Of a stretch of 64,000 bases of DNA, positions 8,847 through 17,377 are shown one piece after another. The DNA is from an uncultured Oscillospiraceae bacterium (GTDB lineage: Bacteria > Bacillota > Clostridia > Oscillospirales > Oscillospiraceae): NCBI GenBank assembly GCA_934573855.1, contig CAKTMF010000008.1:74107-138106 (forward strand), given 5' to 3'. The notes under the pieces are model-generated. The model had not been told where the DNA came from, ran no database searches, and was given only the letters and a program-made list of their open reading frames with translations. How positions within the stretch are numbered: the stretch's first letter is position 1; every line of letters starts with the position of its first letter. The position numbers and the translations under genes are program-made.

Positions 8847-9662
8847 ATGAAAAGATCATCCCTGATATTTGCCGCGTCCGCCGTGCTGCTGCCCGTGCTG
8901 GCGGTGGCTCCGGGCTGCGCCTCAAAAAAGAAAAAAGCGCCGTTCACGGGCGTGAATTTCGCCCACCGCGGCCTGCATACGCGGGATAAGTCCGTCCCGG
9001 AAAATTCGCTGAGGGCCTTTGAGCTTGCGGCCTCTGCGGGCTACGGCATGGAGCTGGACGTACAGCTCTCGCTCGACGGTCAGGTGGTCGTGTTCCACGA
9101 CGACACCCTCGACAGGGTGTGCGGCGTCCACGCCGCCGTCTGCGAGAAGAGCTACGAGGAGCTGCACGCGATGAGCCTCTGCGGCAGCACCGAGACCGTG
9201 CCGCTCTTCACCGACGTCCTCAAGGTCATTGACGGCAGAGGACCCCTGATAGTCGAGCTGAAAACCGGCAAGAGGAACCGCGAGCTGTGCGAAAAGACGC
9301 TGAAGATACTCCGCAGCTACAAGGGCGACGTGTGCATAGAGAGCTTCGACCCCACCATCGTCGAGTGGTTCCGCTTCCACGGGAGGGAGTTCGTGCGCGG
9401 ACAGCTCGCCATGGGCGCGGACAAGTACAGGTTCAGGTCAAAGCTCCTCGCGTGGTGCTGCAGCCATACGATATTCAACTTCCTCGCAAGGCCGCAGTTC
9501 ATCGCCTACGACATCGACGCCATGCCGCCGCTCGTCTCGCTCAGCTGCGCTCTCGGCGCGCTCAAGGTCGGCTGGACCTCCCACGACCCGGTGAGCGAGA
9601 ACTACAACGACTCGGTCATATTCGAGTTCTATAAACCCCGCCGGAAATACGGCAAAAAGTGA
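8847..9662 (+). CDS. Glycerophosphodiester phosphodiesterase, membrane-anchored or lipoprotein
   Basis: GDPDs hydrolyse glycerophosphodiesters to glycerol-3-phosphate and an alcohol. The catalytic signature is clear: AHRGLH (general acid/base His), ENSLRAFELA, MELDVQLSLDG and VVFHDDTLDRV, which supply the metal-binding Glu/Asp and second His. The N-terminus is a hydrophobic segment ending in VAPGC, which could be a lipobox or a plain signal anchor, so the enzyme probably acts outside the membrane. The 271-residue length suits the family. The ribosome-binding site (AAGGA, about 12 nt away) is weak. Confidence 0.9.
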   Translation: MKRSSLIFAASAVLLPVLAVAPGCASKKKKAPFTGVNFAHRGLHTRDKSVPENSLRAFELAASAGYGMELDVQLSLDGQVVVFHDDTLDRVCGVHAAVCEKSYEELHAMSLCGSTETVPLFTDVLKVIDGRGPLIVELKTGKRNRELCEKTLKILRSYKGDVCIESFDPTIVEWFRFHGREFVRGQLAMGADKYRFRSKLLAWCCSHTIFNFLARPQFIAYDIDAMPPLVSLSCALGALKVGWTSHDPVSENYNDSVIFEFYKPRRKYGKK

Positions 9663-9676
9663 TCCGGAGATACGAA

Positions 9677-10852
9677 ATGAACGATATTATCATTCTCAAG
9701 CTCGGCGAGGTGGTCCTGAAGGGACTCAACCGCCGCTCCTTTGAGACAAAGCTGGTCGCAAACGTCAAGCGCCGCCTCGCGCCCATCGGCAAATTCAACG
9801 TATACTGCCTTCAGTCCGTCATTTATGTCGAGCCGATCGGCGATGGGGCCGATGTGGACGCGGCGTTCGAGGCGCTGAAAAAGGTGTTCGGCGTCATCAA
9901 GATGACCCGCGCCGCCGCCTGCGAGAAGGACAAGGACGCCATTGCCGCGCTGGCCAAGGAATACCTCCGGGAGGATATGCTGAACGCGAAGAGCTTCAAG
10001 GTCGAGTCCCGCCGCAGCGACAAGAGCTTCCCCATGAGCAGCATAGAGCTGAGCCAGTATGTGGGCGGCGAGCTTGCCGAGGCGTTCCCCGGCACACGCG
10101 TGGACGTCCACGACCCGGAGCTTACCGTGCATATAGAGGTGCGCGACCTTGCGGCCTATGTCCACTCCTCCCCGGTGCCCGGCGCGGGCGGCATGCCCGC
10201 AGGTACCGGCGGCGTGGCGGTGACGCTCCTCTCCGGCGGCATCGACAGCCCGGTCTCCACCTATATGATCGCCCGCCGCGGTGTACGGCTCATCCCGGTG
10301 CATTTCTTTTCCTTCCCCTACACCTCCCAGCAGGCCAAGGATAAGGTCGTGGAGCTTGCGCGGCTCCTCACCGGCTACTGCGGCAGAATGACCATCGAGG
10401 TCGTGCCGTTCACCCACATTCAGGAGGAGATACGCGACAAATGCCCCGAGGAGTATTTCACCCTCATCATGCGCCGCTTCATGATGCGCATTGCCGAGCG
10501 TATCGCGCGCGATAACGGCGCGAAGGCCATCGTCACCGGCGAAAACCTTGGCCAGGTGGCGAGCCAGACCATGGAGGCCATGGCCTCCACTCAGGCAGTG
10601 GCGGATATGCCCGTCCTCCAGCCGCTCATCGGCATGGACAAGGCGGAGATAATCGAGATCGCCCGCCGTATCGGCACCTTTGAGACCTCCATACTGCCGT
10701 ATGAGGACTGCTGCACCGTATTCACCCCCCGCCACCCCCGCACCCACCCCAAGCTCCGCGAGGTCGAGGCGGCAGAGGCCGCGCTTGACGTGGAGCCGCT
10801 GGTGGAGGAGGCTCTTGCCGGTATCGAGAGGATAAGCGTCGAGGATGAATAA
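9677..10852 (+). CDS. thiI: tRNA 4-thiouridine synthase ThiI (no rhodanese domain)
   Basis: ThiI adenylates U8 of tRNA and inserts sulfur to give s4U; it can also feed thiamine thiazole synthesis. The 391-residue protein has an N-terminal ferredoxin-like/THUMP part (about 1-165) and a PP-loop ATPase with LLSGGIDSPVSTYMIARRG. The C-terminal rhodanese extension of E. coli ThiI is absent; PYEDCCTVFTPRHP is the usual end of the short Firmicutes form. ATG at 9677 follows CCGGAGA; the in-frame GTG at 9659 has no ribosome-binding site. No cysteine desulfurase gene is adjacent. The end overlaps cinA by 8 nt, so the two are translationally coupled. Confidence 0.95.
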   Translation: MNDIIILKLGEVVLKGLNRRSFETKLVANVKRRLAPIGKFNVYCLQSVIYVEPIGDGADVDAAFEALKKVFGVIKMTRAAACEKDKDAIAALAKEYLREDMLNAKSFKVESRRSDKSFPMSSIELSQYVGGELAEAFPGTRVDVHDPELTVHIEVRDLAAYVHSSPVPGAGGMPAGTGGVAVTLLSGGIDSPVSTYMIARRGVRLIPVHFFSFPYTSQQAKDKVVELARLLTGYCGRMTIEVVPFTHIQEEIRDKCPEEYFTLIMRRFMMRIAERIARDNGAKAIVTGENLGQVASQTMEAMASTQAVADMPVLQPLIGMDKAEIIEIARRIGTFETSILPYEDCCTVFTPRHPRTHPKLREVEAAEAALDVEPLVEEALAGIERISVEDE

Positions 10853-12098
10853 CACGTTCAATACGGAGATAATCTCCGTCGGCACCGAGCTTTTGCTGGG
10901 GCATGTTACCAATACCGACGCGCGCGACATCTCCGAGCAGCTCTCTAAGATCGGCATAAACGTCCGCTACCACACCGTGGTGGGGGACAACCCCGGGCGT
11001 CTTGCCGACTGCGTGAGCATTGCGAAGAGCCGCGCGGACATCATCATCACCACCGGCGGTCTCGGCCCGACCTGCGACGACCTGACCAAGCAGGTGCTGG
11101 CGGAGTCCTTCGGTATTCCGCTCGTGATGAACGAGAGCGAGCGGGAGGGGCTGTACGACTATATCAAATACAGCCGTCATTTTACCGAGAACAATTACTC
11201 TCAGGCCATGCTGCCCGAGGGCTGCACGGTATTCCACAATAACTGCGGCACCGCCCCCGGCTGCGCCTTCAAGAAGGACGGCGTTCTCGTCGTCATGCTC
11301 CCCGGCCCTCCCAAGGAGTGCAACGCCATGTTCGCCGAGAGCGTCATGCCCTTCCTCCGCGAATACTCCGGCGGACAGATCGTCTCCCACTCCGTGCATA
11401 TCTTCGGCATGGGCGAGAGCAGCGTCGACCAGATATTCCGCGGCGAGATGAACGCCATGACCAACCCCACCATGGCCCCCTACGCCAAGGAGTGCGACTG
11501 CCTCGTGCAGGTGACCGCCAAGGCGGATACTCAGGCCGAGGCGGAGGCCATGTGCGCGCCCGTCGTCGAGCATGTAAAGGAGACGCTGGGCGAGTACGTT
11601 TTCGGCGTGGACGTCGAGAGCCTTGAGGAGAGCGTGATAGCCCTCCTGCGTGAAAAGAGCATGACCTTTGCCGCGGCGGAGAGCTGCACCGGCGGCGACG
11701 TTGCGCGGCGCTTTACCGATATCCCCGGCGCGAGCGCATTCTTCCTCGGCGGCGCGGTGACGTACACCAACGGCGCAAAGGCGAAGCTTCTGGGTATCGA
11801 TCCCGCGCTCATCGAGGAAAAGGGCGCGGTCAGCCGCGAGGTGGCGAAGGAGATGGCGGAGCATATCCGCGCGCTCACGGGAGCAGATATCGGTGTGGGC
11901 GTCACCGGTCTCGCCGGGCCTGACGGCGACGGCGTAAACGAGGTGGGGACGGTGTTCGTCTCCATGTCCGTGGACGGGGAGACCTATGTGAGGGAGCTTC
12001 ACCTGGGCGCAATGCGCAGCCGCAGCTTTATCCGCCACATGGCCGGGAACCATGTCTACGATATGATGAGGCGCTGGCTCACCGGGCTCAAAATATAA
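10845..12098 (+). CDS. cinA: CinA: competence/damage-inducible protein, putative nicotinamide-nucleotide amidase
   Basis: The full two-domain CinA of 417 residues. The N-terminal molybdopterin-binding-like (COG1058) domain starts with EIISVGTELLLGHVTNTDA and contains TTGGLGPTCDDLTKQ. The C-terminal PncC-like domain has AAAESCTGGDVARRFTDIPG and GVTGLAGPDGDG, matching nicotinamide mononucleotide deamidases that recycle NMN in the NAD salvage pathway. The start codon lies within the last codons of thiI. The gene ends the run that began at the MBOAT gene. No classic hairpin terminator was seen after it. Confidence 0.95.
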   Translation: MNNTFNTEIISVGTELLLGHVTNTDARDISEQLSKIGINVRYHTVVGDNPGRLADCVSIAKSRADIIITTGGLGPTCDDLTKQVLAESFGIPLVMNESEREGLYDYIKYSRHFTENNYSQAMLPEGCTVFHNNCGTAPGCAFKKDGVLVVMLPGPPKECNAMFAESVMPFLREYSGGQIVSHSVHIFGMGESSVDQIFRGEMNAMTNPTMAPYAKECDCLVQVTAKADTQAEAEAMCAPVVEHVKETLGEYVFGVDVESLEESVIALLREKSMTFAAAESCTGGDVARRFTDIPGASAFFLGGAVTYTNGAKAKLLGIDPALIEEKGAVSREVAKEMAEHIRALTGADIGVGVTGLAGPDGDGVNEVGTVFVSMSVDGETYVRELHLGAMRSRSFIRHMAGNHVYDMMRRWLTGLKI

Positions 12099-12199
12099 TA
12101 ATGTTCACGGTTTGTTTATAGTTTCTTGCGCTTTTGTTCATTCCAGCGTCATAAATGCGGGTTATATTATAGCCACAAGTTGAGAAGAGGTTCGTTGTG

Positions 12200-13642
12200 A
12201 TGGCTTCGGAACGTACCGAACGGGAAAATCTTAATATGAACGACGGCCCGGCCGGCTTCACCGGCTCAGCCGACACGGAGAGCGGTGAGTACCGCTACAA
12301 GAGCGGTTATACTCAGAGGATCTACTCCGACGCTCACTATGTTCCCGCCGACGAGAATACCGTGCCGCCGCGCTACTACACTCCTCCGGAGGAACCGATA
12401 AAGGACAACTCCGGGCGCGCGGCCGGGAAGCGCTCACACAGCAAGGGCTTCGTGCTTTTGTGCGTATGCCTCGCGTGCTTCGTGACAGGCGGAGCCGCAG
12501 GAGCGCTCGTCATGGGCAACCGCATTGAGACCCGCCTTGAGGATGTGGAGCTTCGGCTCACGGAGGCGGAGAGCGGTATTGAAGAGGCAAACGCCCTCGG
12601 CGAGAAGGCCGTCACGGCCGCCAGCGCCGCCGGTGCGGGTACCTCGGCGCCCGCCGGATCCGTAGCCCCCTCGGAAATATACGCGATGGCCTGCAAACAG
12701 GCCGTGGGTATTTCCACCGACGTGACCTATACCAACTTTTTTGGGCAAAACAGCTCCGCGGCAGTGAGCGGCTCCGGCTTCATCATTGCCGAGGACGGGT
12801 ATATCCTCACCAACTACCACGTTATCGAGTATGCCTTCGAGCATGAGTACGACGTTACGGTAATGCTCCATGACGGCACCGTGTACACGGCGTCCATCGT
12901 TGGTGTTGAGGAGTCCAACGATATTGCGGTCCTGAAGATCGACGCGTCCGGTCTCACGCCTGTCACCTTTGGCGACAGCAGTGCGCTCTCCGTGGGCGAC
13001 GAGGTGTACGCGGTCGGCAACCCTCTTGGCGAGCTTGAGTTTTCCATGACCTTCGGCAGGGTCAGCGCGCTTGACCGCCTGATCACCACAGAGGAAAACG
13101 AACTCGGCATCAACATGTTCCAGTTCGACGCCGCGGTCAACAGCGGCAACTCCGGCGGCCCCGTGTATAACGCGAAAGGCGAGGTGGTCGGTATAGTCAC
13201 CGCGAAATACTCCAGCACCGGCGTGGAGGGCTTGGGCTTTGCGGTACCCATGAGCGATGCGGCGGACATAGCCTCCGACCTTATAACCAAGGGCTATGTT
13301 ACCGGAAAGGCTTACATGGGCGTGCAGCTCGACCAGCGCTTTACCGCGGTATTCAGCCGTTACTACGGGCTGCCGATGGGCGCGTATGTCTCCTATGTTG
13401 AGCGCGGAAGCTGCGCCGAGCAGGCCGGGATACAGTCCGGCGACATCATCACCGCCATCGGCGAGATACAGGTGAAGAGCTACTCGGACGTGAACAATGC
13501 CCTCAGACGCTTCTCCGCGGGTGAGAACACCACGATCAGCGTCTACCGCTCCGGCAACGAAATGCAGCTGGAGATTGTCTTTGACGAAGTCAAGCCGGAC
13601 GGCGATTCCGCCGCTCCCGCGCAGGGCAGCGCCAAAAGATGA
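12200..13642 (+). CDS. Membrane-anchored HtrA/DegP-type serine protease with PDZ domain
   Basis: The 480-residue protein has a polar, Tyr/Pro-rich cytoplasmic N-terminus (1-80), one transmembrane helix (about 83-105), a short helical linker, a trypsin-like domain and one C-terminal PDZ domain (about 370-460). The triad is His207 (TNYHVIE), Asp241 (SNDIAVLKI) and Ser318 (NSGNSGGPV). HtrA proteases degrade or refold damaged extracytoplasmic proteins. It lacks the SpoIVB layout, so it is not the spore protease. ATG at 12200 sits 9 nt after GAGAAGAGG; an adjacent in-frame GTG at 12197 is an alternative. It is a single-gene unit closed by a good terminator. Confidence 0.93.
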   Translation: MASERTERENLNMNDGPAGFTGSADTESGEYRYKSGYTQRIYSDAHYVPADENTVPPRYYTPPEEPIKDNSGRAAGKRSHSKGFVLLCVCLACFVTGGAAGALVMGNRIETRLEDVELRLTEAESGIEEANALGEKAVTAASAAGAGTSAPAGSVAPSEIYAMACKQAVGISTDVTYTNFFGQNSSAAVSGSGFIIAEDGYILTNYHVIEYAFEHEYDVTVMLHDGTVYTASIVGVEESNDIAVLKIDASGLTPVTFGDSSALSVGDEVYAVGNPLGELEFSMTFGRVSALDRLITTEENELGINMFQFDAAVNSGNSGGPVYNAKGEVVGIVTAKYSSTGVEGLGFAVPMSDAADIASDLITKGYVTGKAYMGVQLDQRFTAVFSRYYGLPMGAYVSYVERGSCAEQAGIQSGDIITAIGEIQVKSYSDVNNALRRFSAGENTTISVYRSGNEMQLEIVFDEVKPDGDSAAPAQGSAKR

Positions 13643-13698
13643 AACATTAAATTGCTACTTTTCTACTCCTATAAATCCTCTCTTTTCTCCCTAAACGA

Positions 13699-13737
13699 AG
13701 GGCCATGCACACAAGCGGTGCATGGCTCTTTGTTTTT
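13699..13737 (+). terminator. Rho-independent terminator of the HtrA gene
   Basis: A 12-bp stem AGGGCCATGCAC / GTGCATGGCTCT (13699-13710 / 13718-13729, one wobble pair) followed by TTTGTTTTT. Confidence 0.85.
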
Positions 13738-13770
13738 ACTGTTTTTATTCACGCTTTATTCACGGAAGGC

Positions 13771-15111
13771 TTACTGCTCTGCGTTAGACTGCTCCTTTGC
13801 TTTTTTCCCGACCGTCGCTCTGAAGATGAAGAAAGCCGGAATGGAAGTGGCCATCAGGATAAGACTGTTCTTTATCTGCGCGGGGGCAACATTGCACACG
13901 AGAACGAAGGTGACGACCGCCGCGAGGATCGTTGTTACGGGGTATCCCCACATCTTAAACGGACGGTCAAGGTCGGGCTTTTTCCTGCGCAATACAATGA
14001 GGGAGAGTGCAACGGCGACTTCACAAAGACGGCTCACAAATGTGCTTGTCATAAGTAACGTCATAAAGTTACCGGTCCAGACAAAAGCAAGCGCACATAT
14101 CGCGTAAATAACTATGGCCACATAGGGAGTATTGAACTTTGGATGGACCTTCTTGAAAAACGGGAACATCATATTTTTCTCGGCCATTGCGTACGGAACG
14201 CGAGGCATACCGAGGAGAGCACCATTCGTCGCTCCGAATATAGAGACCATAGCGCCGAGAGTTACAAGTATTGCACCGACAGGCCCAAATACGGTCTGCG
14301 CGGTCAGAGATACAGGAGTGTCGGAACCGGCAAGATTAGAAAAGCCGACCGAGCCAATACATGCGACAGAAAGGAGAATGTTGATAAGAATAACAACACC
14401 CATGCCAATGATCGTCGCTAGGGGAAGCGTCTTACTTGGATTTTTGATCTCTGCGCTCATATAGGAGAGTGTATAGTATCCGCCGAAGGCGGTCATTGCA
14501 GGGACAGCGGCAGAGATGGAGTTGCCCCACCGGACGGTTTCGGTAGTCATGGTTTTGAAGTTTTCAGGCTGGAGATGAAGTAGACCGCCAATCACGACTG
14601 CAACAAGGACGGAGACCTTTGCTACTGTGAATATGTTTTGGACCCTTGATCCCTGACGCACACCGCAGTAGTTAACTACCGCAAGGATGATGATGGCTCC
14701 GCTGGATATGAGTCTGGTGCCGGCAACGCTCAAATTAAGACCAAACAGCAGCACAAAGTTTGAGGCAAATGCAGTTGCCATCATAGCAATGGTAGGAATG
14801 TGGCCGCCAAATATCATTGACCAGCCATAGCAGAATGAGGCCCCAGAGCCGAATGCTTCGTCAATAAATATGTAGGGACCGCCGGCGTAAGGCATGGCGG
14901 GAGATAGTTCCGCGTAAACCAGTGCACAGAGGACTCCACTGAGACCAGCGAGCACCCACGCAATCATGTTTGGTCCAAATGCTCCTGCCGCTGCAGCAAT
15001 CTTACCCGGTGTAGTAAATATGCCGGAGCCGATCACGCATCCGACGAGTACGCATACGGATGAAAACAGCCCCATCTCTCTCTTGAGCGAACCCTGTTGC
15101 TTGTTTGCCAT
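13771..15111 (-). CDS. APC-superfamily amino acid permease
   Basis: 446 residues with about 12 transmembrane helices. The TM1 signature of amino acid-polyamine-organocation carriers is clear: LVGCVIGSGIFTTPGKIA, with the unwound GSGIF substrate loop. LSPAMPYAGGPYIFIDEAFG in the TM3 region is also typical. Substrate choice cannot be read from sequence. The gene follows an enolase-superfamily enzyme by about 24 nt on the same strand, so permease and enzyme probably serve one catabolic route. Base composition here is visibly more AT-rich than in flanking genes, which suggests later acquisition. Confidence 0.9.
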   Translation of the reverse strand: MANKQQGSLKREMGLFSSVCVLVGCVIGSGIFTTPGKIAAAAGAFGPNMIAWVLAGLSGVLCALVYAELSPAMPYAGGPYIFIDEAFGSGASFCYGWSMIFGGHIPTIAMMATAFASNFVLLFGLNLSVAGTRLISSGAIIILAVVNYCGVRQGSRVQNIFTVAKVSVLVAVVIGGLLHLQPENFKTMTTETVRWGNSISAAVPAMTAFGGYYTLSYMSAEIKNPSKTLPLATIIGMGVVILINILLSVACIGSVGFSNLAGSDTPVSLTAQTVFGPVGAILVTLGAMVSIFGATNGALLGMPRVPYAMAEKNMMFPFFKKVHPKFNTPYVAIVIYAICALAFVWTGNFMTLLMTSTFVSRLCEVAVALSLIVLRRKKPDLDRPFKMWGYPVTTILAAVVTFVLVCNVAPAQIKNSLILMATSIPAFFIFRATVGKKAKEQSNAEQ

Positions 15112-15135
15112 TTTGTTTCTCTCCTTTTCTTGTCT

Positions 15136-16341
15136 TTATTTAAAGGTGCAGGAAAACAGTGCATCCCGCATAGCTTTTTCTGATAGCTCCTGACCTATAC
15201 CGGGGACTTCTGGTATCTGGATCCTCCCGTTTATGGGGGCGTAGTCGACTATTCCCATGTCAATGTTTGCCTGCCATCTGTTTATAACGTGGTGTTCGTG
15301 GATAACAAAATTGGGGATAGAGGCCTCCATGTGAAGAGAAGCAGCGATGGATATCGGGCTGCCGCAGACATGAATCTGAACACCCACGTCATGCGTATGC
15401 GCGGCATCACAAATCTTCTTTGCTTCGCTGATACCACCGCAGGTTCCTATATCCGGCTGCGCTATCTGTATTGCGTTTTTATCAAACAAAGGCTCGAAAC
15501 CCCACCTGGAATAGACTCTTTCGCCGCCTGCCAGAGGGATATTGATCCTCGACCTGATCAGTGCCATAGTGTCCGGATAAAGGGGAGTGGCGACTTCCTC
15601 CATGAACATTATTCCGTATGGCTCAATTATTTTTGCCATTTCCTCGGTTGATGTCGCGTCTGTTCTCGCATGATTTTCAACGATCAGGTCAACGTCCTCG
15701 CCGATAGCGTCTCTAACCTTGCTTACTCTTCGCTCGATCATTTTGGAGGTCTCCTTGGGTATGGGGCCTCTAATAAAGCCGGTTCTTCCGCCATGGTCGT
15801 CATAGGTGATAAAGTTGATCTTTATTGCGTCGTATCCTTCCTCCAACGCCTTGCGGCAGGCAGCGATGAGCCTTTCGTCGGTATCGGCCTTGCCCATGCC
15901 GGCTCCCCACCCGAACTGCAGCTGAGAGGCATAGCACCTGAGTCCGTCTTTGTTGAACGGAGCAGCTTTGCCGCCATCGGAAAAACACTTTCCACCGAGA
16001 AGCTTATAAAGCGGCACACCCAAAGCCTTTGCCTTGATATCCCAAAGCGCGGTGTCGATCGCGCTCATTGCGGCAAAGATGATGGTTCCTCCGCCCTGTG
16101 CCCAGAAGGTACTCTTATACAGCTTGTCCCAGACAGCTTCGTGTGCCATTGCGTCCATACCGATGATGTAATAAGAAATATCCCTTATCATCTCAAACGC
16201 CGCCGGGGCGCCTGCATCAAAACCGACTGATGCCTCGCCAAAGCCGCTTATTCCCTCATCTGTGTTGACACGGCAGACAATAGGCCGCCAGTCTCTCGTG
16301 CCGAAATTTAGCACAAATACGTCTACTGAAGTAATTTTCAT
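15136..16341 (-). CDS. Mandelate racemase/muconate lactonizing enzyme family (enolase superfamily)
   Basis: A 401-residue protein with the capping domain (1-130) and TIM-barrel of the enolase superfamily. Metal ligands are visible in order: Asp/Glu in DLIVENHARTD, Glu in MFMEEVATP and Glu in LAGGERVYSRWG. YDAIKINFIT holds the Lys of the second barrel strand, and DVGVQIHVCGS gives the His that pairs with Asp in QPDIGTCGG as general base. This layout fits sugar-acid dehydratases or racemases rather than a named enzyme. ATG at 16341 is preferred because AGGAGG lies 6 nt upstream; another ATG at 16347 abuts the ribosome-binding site. Divergent from a GntR regulator. Confidence 0.88.
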   Translation of the reverse strand: MKITSVDVFVLNFGTRDWRPIVCRVNTDEGISGFGEASVGFDAGAPAAFEMIRDISYYIIGMDAMAHEAVWDKLYKSTFWAQGGGTIIFAAMSAIDTALWDIKAKALGVPLYKLLGGKCFSDGGKAAPFNKDGLRCYASQLQFGWGAGMGKADTDERLIAACRKALEEGYDAIKINFITYDDHGGRTGFIRGPIPKETSKMIERRVSKVRDAIGEDVDLIVENHARTDATSTEEMAKIIEPYGIMFMEEVATPLYPDTMALIRSRINIPLAGGERVYSRWGFEPLFDKNAIQIAQPDIGTCGGISEAKKICDAAHTHDVGVQIHVCGSPISIAASLHMEASIPNFVIHEHHVINRWQANIDMGIVDYAPINGRIQIPEVPGIGQELSEKAMRDALFSCTFK

Positions 16342-16371
16342 TATCATCCTCCTGTTTTTTATAAAAAAGTT

Positions 16372-16400
16372 TTGAAATGGTTGCAGATATTTGCTATAAT
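16372..16400 (+). promoter_or_regulatory. Promoter of the GntR/FCD gene
   Basis: TTGAAA (16372-16377), 17-nt spacer, TATAAT (16395-16400) preceded by TGC. It sits in the 90-nt divergent space shared with the enolase-superfamily gene, so a repressor bound here could affect both directions. Confidence 0.75.
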
Positions 16401-16431
16401 CACAATATAAGAAATCAAATGGGAGACAACT

Positions 16432-17097
16432 ATGACCAACACATCACAGCTCCAAAAGAGAGCATATGAATTTCTTGTAGGTGAAATTTCCGAAGGAAAT
16501 TTTGCTCCTGATATGATTTATTCTGAAGCCAAAATTGCCAAAAATCTTGGCTTTTCACGCACTCCGGTCCGTGAAGCGCTTCAGCGTCTTGCTCAGGAAG
16601 GGTATATCGATATACTTCCGAGCAGGGGATTTATCATTCACAGTCTGACGGAGCGGGAAGTCTTAAACATGTACCAGATGAGAAGCGCCGTAGAAACATA
16701 TTGCCTGTTGGCTTACGCAGGAGAAGACAAAAGTGAAAGAAAAGACGCTGTCGTGGCTGAACTGGAGCGAATCATTGCAGAACAGAAAAGATGTGTCGAC
16801 GGCACTTACGAGATCGAAAGATATCCAGCGCTCGACCATGCGTTCCATCGTGCCATAATCGAATGCTTTGGGAACGAACTGTTCAATGAAGCGTTTTCAA
16901 AATACTCGACATCTCTGCTGAACATGACAAAATACACAATGAACAGCCGCGAGCGCATATCCGTATCCTGCCGCGAACACATGGATATACTGGAGAGAAT
17001 CAAGGCAGCCGACCCAACGGGAGCGTCCGAGTGCCTCCATAAGCATATTGACCATCCAACTGAATATGTGATCTATTCACTTAAGGGAGAAGTGTAA
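16432..17097 (+). CDS. GntR-family regulator, FadR/FCD type
   Basis: The 221-residue protein has an N-terminal winged helix (SEAKIAKNLGFSRTPVREALQRLAQEGYI, residues about 32-60) and an all-helical FCD effector domain (about 75-210) with the Asp/His-type metal-ligand pattern (LDHAFHRAI, REHMDIL). FCD regulators usually sense organic acids or sugar acids and control the adjacent catabolic genes. It is divergent from the enolase-superfamily enzyme and permease, the likely targets. The stop codon forms part of the first of two large palindromes that follow. Confidence 0.92.
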   Translation: MTNTSQLQKRAYEFLVGEISEGNFAPDMIYSEAKIAKNLGFSRTPVREALQRLAQEGYIDILPSRGFIIHSLTEREVLNMYQMRSAVETYCLLAYAGEDKSERKDAVVAELERIIAEQKRCVDGTYEIERYPALDHAFHRAIIECFGNELFNEAFSKYSTSLLNMTKYTMNSRERISVSCREHMDILERIKAADPTGASECLHKHIDHPTEYVIYSLKGEV

Positions 17098-17120
17098 CCG
17101 GCATACCGGTATACCGGTTA
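17095..17120. promoter_or_regulatory. Near-perfect 26-bp palindrome, possible GntR operator (site 1)
   Basis: The inverted repeat is centred at 17107/17108 with a single mismatch and begins at the gntR stop codon. It contains the perfect 14-bp palindrome ACCGGTATACCGGT (17105-17118). GTATAC matches the GT-n-AC type core favoured by GntR-family dimers. Binding is inferred, not shown. Confidence 0.5.
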
Positions 17121-17131
17121 CGTTCTTAATA

Positions 17132-17163
17132 TAATACTTGACCGGTATACCGGTCAAGTATTA
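17132..17163. promoter_or_regulatory. Perfect 32-bp palindrome, possible GntR operator (site 2) or terminator stem
   Basis: Positions 17132-17163 read the same on both strands and share the core ACCGGTATACCGGT (17141-17154) with site 1. The centre lies 40 bp from that of site 1. AAAAA and then TTTTT follow on the plus strand, so the transcript could also fold into a terminator-like hairpin after gntR. Confidence 0.55.
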
Positions 17164-17311
17164 AAAAATTTTTCGGATACTTTGCCAAAATTATTTCTCA
17201 GGTTTTGGATATTGTGCTTAAAGTATGGACTCAAGCTTGAAGAGGTATTGCACATAAAATGAGGGTCAGTGTTTTAGTGGACTCTCTTTTTGCCCGAAAA
17301 AACATTTACTC

Positions 17312-17339
17312 TTGATTTTTCACGCGTATACTGTAAAAT
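17312..17339 (+). promoter_or_regulatory. Promoter of the phosphoribosyltransferase gene
   Basis: TTGATT (17312-17317), 16-nt spacer, TAAAAT (17334-17339), followed by GGAGGA and the ATG. The rest of 17164-17311 is AT-rich without a recognised feature. Confidence 0.6.
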
Positions 17340-17377
17340 AGCGTTGTTGCAGATAATATTCGTTGGAGGAATATAAA

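Noticed and set aside
12200..13642. HtrA-like gene as SpoIVB
   Set aside because: It has a DegP order (trypsin domain then PDZ), whereas SpoIVB has PDZ before its protease domain, and it is not next to spo0A.
16339..16386. Possible minus-strand promoter CTGCAA/TATAAA before the enolase-superfamily gene
   Set aside because: It would start transcription at the ribosome-binding site, leaving no usable leader.
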